From contig NZ_CP032350.1 of the NCBI RefSeq assembly GCF_005222205.1, positions 62,001-126,000 on the forward strand: a stretch of DNA of 64,000 nucleotides. The letters are read 5' to 3'. Shown here one piece after another: positions 58,110 to 64,000 of the stretch. The translations under genes were made by a program, and so were the position numbers. The stretch comes from Azospirillum brasilense (GTDB lineage: Bacteria > Pseudomonadota > Alphaproteobacteria > Azospirillales > Azospirillaceae). The notes under the pieces are model-generated. The model made no database searches and was not told the DNA's origin. It saw only the letters and a list, made by a program, of their open reading frames with translations. Each line of letters opens with the position of its first letter. The stretch's first letter is position 1.

Positions 58110-59939
58110 TCAAACCGGCAGACGCTGGGTGCGGACCAACAGCTCGGTGCGAGCCCGCAGGTCGAGCGGCACGGACGGCAGGCCGGCGGCTGGCTTCAGA
58201 AGGCCGCGCAGCGCCTCGCCGGCCTCCTGGCGGAGGCCCGCGTTGGCCAGGGACTGGCCCTGATGGTACAGCGCCGGCCACAGCAGCGACTGGACGACCG
58301 GCGCGGTCTCGCGGTCGGGCAGATCCAGACAGGCCTGATGGGCGCGTCCGAAGAGGGCCGCGGCCGCGCGCGGCGCCTTGCGGTGGTTGAGCGTCAGGAT
58401 GCCGAGCGCGAAGGCCAGGGAGGCGAGCCCCTCGCCACCGGACGGCAGGGCGGCCTCGACCGGCCCGGCGAGCCTGTCGGCCGCCGCGTACTGGCCGAGA
58501 TTGACGAGATCCACGAAGATCTTGCGCTGCGCGTCCTCGAGGATGCGGGCGGGCACGCGCTCGCCGAGCAGCGGACTCGGCGTGTTGGCGAGCTGGCGGA
58601 TGTCCTCCGCCGCCTTTGCCGGCTCGCTCCACACCCGCAGATGGCTGACGTAGCAACGGGCGCGCCACATCAGTTCCTCGCTCTCTTCGTCGTCGGCGCC
58701 GATGATGTGCAGGGTCGCGCGCATCCGCTCGCCGGCGAGGGTGGCCGCCTGGAACCAGGATTGGGCGATGTCGCGGCGCCCGTCGGCCAGCCAGGCGAGG
58801 ATGCCGCTGAAATACAGGACGCTGCCCAGGCAGAAGGGATAGCGCTCGTGGTAGGCCTCGATGCTCGCCGGCAGCGGGGCCTCGGACAGGGCGGCGTGAA
58901 GGGCGGCCGGATCGCTCAGGTCGATGTTCCAGCGCTGCCGGATCACCGCGGCCACCTGGGCCTGGGCGGCGCGCGCGGCCTCGAACTGGCCGGCGTTGGT
59001 CAGCTCCTTCAGAAGCCGGTAGCGGTAGCCGACGCCAAGCGGGCTGACCGGGTCCGTCGTGCCGATGCGCGTGCGCAGATAGTCGTGGTAGGAGCGCCGG
59101 TCGAAGGGCCGGGCGAGGTCGGCCCGCAGCTCGTCCCCGACGGAGGCCGCCACGCGCAGCGTGTGGCCGCGGTCGATGACCGAGACGCTCTTGAACCCGA
59201 CGCGCCGCAGCAGGGCCTCCATGCCCTTGGGGCTGTAGAGCGCGTAATGGTAGCCGGGGCAGAGCAGCGACAGCAGCGTGCCCGGCTGGGTCTCGGGCCG
59301 GATGCCGCTGGCGCTCGGCGTGGTCAGCAGGAGCGTGCCGTTGGCGGTCAGAGAGTCGCGCAGGATGACCAGCAGCTTTTCCGGTTCGAAGACGTGCTCG
59401 ATCACCTCGGCGCACAGGGCGAGGTCGAAGGGCTCCGACCCGGCGTCCGCCGCCGAGTTCAGATAGATGTGCTGGATGTCCACGCCGAGCGCCTCGCGCC
59501 CGAAGCGCGCGCTGTAGCCCGGATCGAAGCCGCGGGCATCCCAGCCGAACGCCACGCGGGCATAGTCCAGCAGGAAGCCGAAGCCGCAGCCGATCTCGAT
59601 GTAGCGCCGGATACCGGACGGATCGACCGCCGCCAGCAGCTCGGCCATCACGTCGATGCCGGCGTTCTGCTCCAGATAGACATCCACCAGCGGATCGAGG
59701 ACCGCCTCGTAGGGCGGCTGCCCCATGGTCGGGTGGAAGGCCGTGCCGCAGGCCGCGCAGGTCACCAGCGGCTGTTCGGGGTGCGGCGGCCAGGGCGAGC
59801 GCACCGCCAGGCGCACCGGCTTGGCGCCGGCGTCCCCGCAGGCCGGGCAGGTGGCCTCCAGGTGGCGATCACCAGCTTCCCAGGCGATCGTCTGGGTCCA
59901 ATTGATGATCTCGGCGCCACCCATGGCGATCTTTTCCAT
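58110..59939 (-). CDS. SAM methyltransferase with zinc-ribbon head and TPR-like tail
   Basis: A 609-residue protein. Residues 31-67 contain CPACGDAG and CAACG, a likely zinc ribbon like that of C-methyltransferase and hypothetical sugar methyltransferases. Residues about 105-260 are a class I methyltransferase: YIEIGCGFGFLLDYARVAFG, LCAEVIEHVFEPEKLL and GTLLLTTPSASGIRPETQPG. The region 300-609 is helical and TPR-like. It probably methylates a sugar on the glycan or a nucleotide sugar. The start may be ATG 59939 or ATG 59924, which has a better GGAAAAG site. It lies 26 bp ahead of the RgpF-family gene. Confidence 0.82.
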   Translation of the reverse strand: MEKIAMGGAEIINWTQTIAWEAGDRHLEATCPACGDAGAKPVRLAVRSPWPPHPEQPLVTCAACGTAFHPTMGQPPYEAVLDPLVDVYLEQNAGIDVMAELLAAVDPSGIRRYIEIGCGFGFLLDYARVAFGWDARGFDPGYSARFGREALGVDIQHIYLNSAADAGSEPFDLALCAEVIEHVFEPEKLLVILRDSLTANGTLLLTTPSASGIRPETQPGTLLSLLCPGYHYALYSPKGMEALLRRVGFKSVSVIDRGHTLRVAASVGDELRADLARPFDRRSYHDYLRTRIGTTDPVSPLGVGYRYRLLKELTNAGQFEAARAAQAQVAAVIRQRWNIDLSDPAALHAALSEAPLPASIEAYHERYPFCLGSVLYFSGILAWLADGRRDIAQSWFQAATLAGERMRATLHIIGADDEESEELMWRARCYVSHLRVWSEPAKAAEDIRQLANTPSPLLGERVPARILEDAQRKIFVDLVNLGQYAAADRLAGPVEAALPSGGEGLASLAFALGILTLNHRKAPRAAAALFGRAHQACLDLPDRETAPVVQSLLWPALYHQGQSLANAGLRQEAGEALRGLLKPAAGLPSVPLDLRARTELLVRTQRLPV

Positions 59940-60056
59940 TCCTATCCCCGGTCTCGATCCAACACACTCGTTGTCTTTAACAGCCCGGTCCGACGGCAAC
60001 AAGGGCGGGGGCCTTGCCCGGAGCGCCATGTCGCCATTGCCGCAGGGCCGTCTTCC

Positions 60057-61166
60057 TCACCCGCGCTGCGGATAATGGCGGGCGCGCTCCTCCGAACGGT
60101 CCTGGTCGGTCGGCCAGGCCACCGCCCCGTCCGGCAGATCCCGCACCTTGCGGGCCAGCACGAAGGCGCCGCCGAAGGCGGAAACCAGCGGCATCAGCGC
60201 CTGCGCCGGCTGGCGATGGTCCGGATAGATGCGGGCGCGGCTGGACAGCCCGGCGGCCAGCACCTCGAACCCCGTGGCCGGTCCGAACAGCACCTTCAGC
60301 CCTTCGTCGCTGAAACGCCAGAAGTCGTTCGGCTCCTCGTGCAGCGGCCAGGTCTGGTGGGTCAGGTGGTAGGTCAGGCCGCCGACCCGGAGCGCGCGGT
60401 TCACCCCGTAGGCGAACAGCCACGGCTGGGCCAGATGCTCCATCACCGACAGGGAGAAGACCGCCCCGGCGGCGTCCCGGCCGATCAGCGCGTCGATGTA
60501 ATGGGCGTCGCCCACCACGTCGACGTTGGGGGCGGCGTGGATGTCGATGCCGATGTAGCGCTCCGCCCCCGCGAAGGCGGCGCGCAGCGGGCTCATCTGC
60601 GAACTGACCACCCGGGCGCCGACCTCCGCCACGACCAGGGCGCGTTCGTTCACCTCGCGCTGGAAGGCGGCGTAGGCCTCCTCCGCCGGGCCTTGCTCGG
60701 GGTGGGGGTCCCGCCAGGCGCTGCCGTCGGTCAGGCAGAAGGGGGTGCGGAGCGACGACGACGATCGCGGCAGCTCGATCGTCTCGACGAAGCGGTCGTC
60801 GGCGGTGACCACCTCGAAGGTCAGCGGCGTCCCGGCCCGCCAGGGGAGATAGAGCTTGAAGCCGCTCTCCCCGCTGTTGGGAAAGTCCGCGTAATGGGAC
60901 AGGACGTCCGGGCGCGGCGCGAAGCTGGCGATCTCGTAGGCGTCCTCCCCGGCGGCGACGCGCAGGCGGAGAATCCGCTTGTCGTAGGCGTGTATCCAGC
61001 CCTCCAGATAGGCCCCGTCGCGGTCGCACCAGAAGACCTCGATGGCGTGGACAAACGGCTTGCGCGCCGGGGCCCGCCCTGTCGCGGCCTTCGCGAGGCC
61101 GGCCCTGGACAGGGCCCCGCGGATGGTCCTGGCCGCGAGACGGAGAGAAGAAGGGCGCTGTTCCAT
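60057..61166 (-). CDS. SAM methyltransferase with N-terminal 'GW' beta module
   Basis: A 369-residue protein from ATG 61166 (MEQRPSSLRL). Residues about 45-125 form a beta module (LEGWIHAYDKRILRLRVAAG, SGFKLYLPW) reminiscent of the one in the GNAT protein at 1590. Residues about 190-330 are a methyltransferase: VAEVGARVVSSQMSP, YIGIDIHAAPNVDVVGDAH, VFSLSVMEHLAQPW, and HQTWPLHEEPNDFWRFSDEG, the last a familiar pattern of polysaccharide-locus methyltransferases. The glycine loop is altered (EVGARV in place of EIGCG), so SAM binding needs checking. It is upstream of the previous methyltransferase on the same strand, 117 bp away. Confidence 0.78.
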   Translation of the reverse strand: MEQRPSSLRLAARTIRGALSRAGLAKAATGRAPARKPFVHAIEVFWCDRDGAYLEGWIHAYDKRILRLRVAAGEDAYEIASFAPRPDVLSHYADFPNSGESGFKLYLPWRAGTPLTFEVVTADDRFVETIELPRSSSSLRTPFCLTDGSAWRDPHPEQGPAEEAYAAFQREVNERALVVAEVGARVVSSQMSPLRAAFAGAERYIGIDIHAAPNVDVVGDAHYIDALIGRDAAGAVFSLSVMEHLAQPWLFAYGVNRALRVGGLTYHLTHQTWPLHEEPNDFWRFSDEGLKVLFGPATGFEVLAAGLSSRARIYPDHRQPAQALMPLVSAFGGAFVLARKVRDLPDGAVAWPTDQDRSEERARHYPQRG

Positions 61167-61335
61167 GCCACCGTCCTGATGTCCATGCAGGCAGACGCGG
61201 CCCGCGAGCGAAGGGGAAAGGCCGCAACAGATAGGCGTGGCACTCACGCCCTGTCAATTCGCCCGCCCCGTCGGGACGGCGGGGCGAGCGGCGCTGGAGC
61301 GGACGCCGGCCCGGGTTCCGTCAGCCTGGGCTCCC

Positions 61336-62787
61336 TCAGCCGGCGGGAACCCACAGGGCGCTCCAAGCGGTCAGCACATGCACCAGGACCGCCCCGCTCA
61401 GCGCCAGGGCGGCCGCGAAGAGGACGAGGCGCAGGCCGCGGCGAAGCCCGGCGGGCGTCCATGGCCCGGCCGCCGCGGCCAGAGCCAGGACGACCAGGAG
61501 CTGGGCGGGCAGGAAGTAGCGGCCCTGCACCCCCTCGACCGTCGTCGACCCCACCGTGGTGTAGCCGATCCAGAAGGCCGTCATGATCAGCAGGACGTAG
61601 CCCGGCGCCGGCAGCAGGTAGCCCACCGCAACCACCGGATCGCGGCGCCGGGCGCCGTCGCACAGCGCCAGAAGGGGCAGGACGAACAGCGCCGGCAGAA
61701 TCCAGCGGTCGGGGGCGTAGCCGCTCCAGGGCGACGGGTGTCCGCCGTAGCGCCCGTAGCTGTCCCGCCACCACGTCAGGCCCCATTCCCACGCGTTGAC
61801 GGCGAACAGCTCCAGCGTTCCCAGCGGATCGGCCCGCAGCCGGGCGAGCTGCGCCGCCGGGTCGGCGCCGGTCCCCCAATAGGGGCCCGGAACGAAGGGA
61901 TAGGCCATGTTCCACAGCAGGGCGATGCCCAGGGCGACGCCCAGGCACAGGGCGGCCAGACCGATCCGGAACCGGGTGCTGCCTCCCGCCACCGCGGCGG
62001 GCAGGTAGAGGACGACCCCGGCGAAGGGCGCCATGGTGAGCTTCAGCAGGCCGAGCGCCGCCGACAGCGCGACCAGCCCGGCCATGTCCCAGGGACCGAG
62101 CGGCGTGCCTCGCTCGCGGTAGCCCCAGACCAGCGCCAGCATCAGGGCGGGAAGCATCAGGTTCAGCGGATCGGCGCTCAGCGAGCAGGCGCTCTGCAGC
62201 GCCCCCGGGGACAGCGCCAGGGCGAGGAACACCAGCCGCCCGCCGGGCAACGCCCGCAGGATGGCCAGGATCATCAGGCCGTAGACGGCGAAGTTGCCGA
62301 TCCGTCCGGCGTGCGCCTGCTCGAGCGGACCCAGCCCCCAGGCGCGCGCCGCGGCGACAAAGGCGGCCTGGGGCATGTAGGCGAGCGGCGAGAAGCTGGC
62401 CGAACTCGGGAAGGGCACCACCCGGTCGGCCGGAGGCTTGCCGGCCAGATGGTCCGACAGGGCGCGCGCCTGGGCGGCGTCCACCGGCTCATGCTTCTGG
62501 ATCAGCACGAAGTAATGGATCATGTGCAGGTAGCCGGCCTCGTCGATCGGCCCGCCCCAGGAGTTCGGCCCCAGCGTGTCCGCCAGGAAGCGGCCCTGCG
62601 CGATCTGCAGCACCCGCTGCCAGTGGAACGGTTCGTCCGGCCCGGCGTAGGGCGGCGTCTTGACCAGAAGGAACACGCCGAACAGCAGGAAGAAGAGGAT
62701 GGATGGAACGGCGATCAGAAGCGGCTCGAACCGGAAGGCCGCGCGCAGGCGGACGGGCACGGAACGGCTCATCGACTCTTTCAACAT
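61336..62787 (-). CDS. DUF2142-family polytopic membrane protein
   Basis: A 483-residue membrane protein with about 10-11 hydrophobic segments. It starts with LLIAVPSILFFLLFGVFLLV, then a large periplasmic loop with PPYAGPDEPFHWQRVLQIAQG, typical of DUF2142 proteins, and ends with VEGVQGRYFLPAQLLVVLAL, where the GRYFLP motif is characteristic. The family resembles GT-C glycosyltransferases that use polyprenyl-phosphate sugars on the periplasmic face; that role is inferred. ATG 62787 or 62772 could be the start. It diverges from the GT2 gene at 62969. Confidence 0.85.
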   Translation of the reverse strand: MLKESMSRSVPVRLRAAFRFEPLLIAVPSILFFLLFGVFLLVKTPPYAGPDEPFHWQRVLQIAQGRFLADTLGPNSWGGPIDEAGYLHMIHYFVLIQKHEPVDAAQARALSDHLAGKPPADRVVPFPSSASFSPLAYMPQAAFVAAARAWGLGPLEQAHAGRIGNFAVYGLMILAILRALPGGRLVFLALALSPGALQSACSLSADPLNLMLPALMLALVWGYRERGTPLGPWDMAGLVALSAALGLLKLTMAPFAGVVLYLPAAVAGGSTRFRIGLAALCLGVALGIALLWNMAYPFVPGPYWGTGADPAAQLARLRADPLGTLELFAVNAWEWGLTWWRDSYGRYGGHPSPWSGYAPDRWILPALFVLPLLALCDGARRRDPVVAVGYLLPAPGYVLLIMTAFWIGYTTVGSTTVEGVQGRYFLPAQLLVVLALAAAAGPWTPAGLRRGLRLVLFAAALALSGAVLVHVLTAWSALWVPAG

Positions 62788-62968
62788 CCACACCGGCTCG
62801 ACAGCGACAGGGGAATCCGAACGGAAGACGCGGCCCCGGTCCGGGCCGCGGCGGTAACAGACCATATTCCGCCGGTGCTGGAAACGCCGAACCTTCCCCC
62901 CGCGCGCCGGGGCGTGCCATGGTGCCGCTCCCCGCCTCGCCCGCATCCCCCACCTGTTTCCCCCGCCG

Positions 62969-63943
62969 ATGCCGCCCGCCGACCGACCCAGCCTCCGCAT
63001 CGTCACCGTGAACTGGAACGCGGGCGACCTGTTGCGCCAGTGCGTCGCCTCCATTCCCGCGGCGCTGACCGGCGCCTTCGCGCTGGAACTCATGACAGTC
63101 GTCGACAACGCCTCCACCGACGGTTCGGCGGACGGGCTAACGGCGGACGGCGTTCCGCTCGCCGTGCTGCGCAACCCGTCCAACCGGGGGTTCGCCGCCG
63201 CCTGCAACCAGGGGGCCGCCGGGTCGCGGGCCGACTGGCTGCTGTTCCTCAACCCGGACACCCGGCTGTCGGAGCGGTCGCTGGCGCCGGCCTTCGCCTT
63301 CCTGGCGGAGCCCGCGCAGGAGCGCGTCGGCGTCCTCGGCGTCCGGCTGGTGGACGGGACGGGGCGAACCCAGCGCTGCTGCGCGCGCGCGCCGACGCCG
63401 GGCCGCATCCTGGCCCAGGCGGTGGGGCTGGACCGGCTCTGGCCCGGGCTGTTCCCGCCGCATTTCATGACGGAGTGGGACCACGCCGACAGCCGGCCGG
63501 TCGATCAGGTCATGGGGGCCTTTCTGCTGATCCGCCGATCGCTGTTCGAGGAGCTGGGCGGCTTCGACGAACGCTTCTTCGTCTATTATGACGACGTGGA
63601 CCTGTGCCTGCGCGCCCGCAGGGCCGGCTGGGCGGTCGTGCATTTCGCCGGAGCGGAAGCCTATCACCGCGGCGGCGGCACCAGCGACCAAGTGCGCGAC
63701 CTGCGGCTGTTCTACGGGCTGCGCAGCCGGATCCTGTTCGCCGCCAAGCATTTCCCGCCCGCCGGCGCCGCCCTGGCCACGGCGGCCACGCTGGGGTTGG
63801 AGCCGCTGGTGCGGTTGGCCCACGCGCTGCTGGCCCGCTCGCCGGCGGACGCCCGCGCCGTTCTGCGCGGCAGCGCGATGCTCTGGCGTGCCCTGCCGCG
63901 CCTGCTGGCCCGCAAGCCCGCCGGAGGCGGAGCGGCGGAGTGA
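62969..63943 (+). CDS. GT2-family glycosyltransferase (rhamnosyltransferase-like)
   Basis: A 324-residue GT-A enzyme close to the WbbL rhamnosyltransferase subfamily. Motifs: LRIVTVNWNAGDLLRQCVAS, TVVDNASTDGSADG, NRGFAAACNQGAA, LLFLNPDTRLSE (the NPD metal motif), VMGAFLLIRRSLFEELGGFD and FFVYYDDVDLCLRARRAGW (DVDLC base region). The C-terminus has one or two hydrophobic segments (LEPLVRLAHALLA). It likely uses dTDP-L-rhamnose made by rmlABCD. It is the last gene of the window, transcribed away from the DUF2142 gene. Confidence 0.9.
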   Translation: MPPADRPSLRIVTVNWNAGDLLRQCVASIPAALTGAFALELMTVVDNASTDGSADGLTADGVPLAVLRNPSNRGFAAACNQGAAGSRADWLLFLNPDTRLSERSLAPAFAFLAEPAQERVGVLGVRLVDGTGRTQRCCARAPTPGRILAQAVGLDRLWPGLFPPHFMTEWDHADSRPVDQVMGAFLLIRRSLFEELGGFDERFFVYYDDVDLCLRARRAGWAVVHFAGAEAYHRGGGTSDQVRDLRLFYGLRSRILFAAKHFPPAGAALATAATLGLEPLVRLAHALLARSPADARAVLRGSAMLWRALPRLLARKPAGGGAAE

Positions 63944-64000
63944 CCCGGCACCCTTCCGCTCATCGCCTCACCTTCCGCTCATCCCTTTGTCCCACAACTC

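Noticed and set aside
58074..61586. 1170-codon plus-strand frame across two methyltransferase genes
   Set aside because: It spans two genes on the other strand and the gap between them, which is typical of a high-GC shadow.
1..64000. CRISPR array, tRNA, rRNA, integrase or insertion sequence
   Set aside because: No regularly spaced repeat series, cloverleaf, rRNA segment or transposase motif was recognisable on reading; only short tandem repeats were found.

Overview
The window is a dense surface-polysaccharide locus (O-antigen, capsule or exopolysaccharide) from a high-GC Gram-negative bacterium. Codon use, long GC-rich antisense shadow frames, the recurring accessory modules and the gene content suggest an Azospirillum-like alphaproteobacterium. 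That assignment is inference; no rRNA or species marker is present. I see no tRNA, rRNA, CRISPR array or recognisable insertion sequence.

Layout. (a) 1-1.6 kb: 3' end of a Sel1-repeat gene. (b) 11.8-1.6 kb, minus strand: gmd, two large glycosyltransferases (GTs), rmlC-rmlB-rmlD-rmlA and a GNAT protein, giving GDP-4-keto-6-deoxymannose and dTDP-L-rhamnose. (c) 12.1-14.3 kb, plus strand: phosphomannomutase and a coiled-coil protein. (d) 21.5-14.3 kb, minus strand: an overlapping block wzm-wzt-FkbM methyltransferase with coiled coil-triple GT4, which matches the logic of the ABC-transporter-dependent O8/O9 polymannan system (export, terminal modification, chain-length ruler, polymerase). (e) 21.8-25.4 kb: two more GTs. 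(f) 25.4-29.0 kb: an AT-rich islet with a hexapeptide acetyltransferase and an FkbH-like protein. (g) 32.2-29.1 kb, minus strand: hldD-hldE-gmhA for ADP-heptose, without gmhB. (h) 38.0-32.6 kb: a 1790-residue protein with three GT4 domains and C-terminal beta modules. (i) 38.1-39.6 kb: three phage-tail-like genes with their own promoter and terminators. (j) 39.6-41.3 kb: an AT-rich radical SAM/SPASM pair that looks split by a frameshift. (k) 41.4-50.1 kb, plus strand: a methyltransferase-propeller fusion, a protein of unknown function, two GT4s, a GT9 and two small proteins. (l) 51.8-50.2 kb: a sulfotransferase fused to a Wzt-C-like domain. (m) 63.9-52.4 kb: manC, two GT4s, an RgpF-family protein, two methyltransferases, a DUF2142-type membrane protein and a terminal GT2.

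Together the genes supply GDP-mannose, GDP-6-deoxyhexose, dTDP-rhamnose and ADP-heptose, about 20 GT domains, methyl, sulfate and acetyl decoration, and an ABC exporter. Accessory modules recur across unrelated enzymes: a GW-E-WGxWS / SxDxRxLG beta module, a 'GWA' module, a YLxxNPD module, DUF4214-like helices, and Ig-like and Wzt-C-like carbohydrate-binding folds. The clearest candidates for undescribed biology are the FkbM/coiled-coil ruler candidate, the sulfotransferase-Wzt-C fusion, the methyltransferase-oligogalacturonate-lyase-like propeller fusion, and the recurring beta module.
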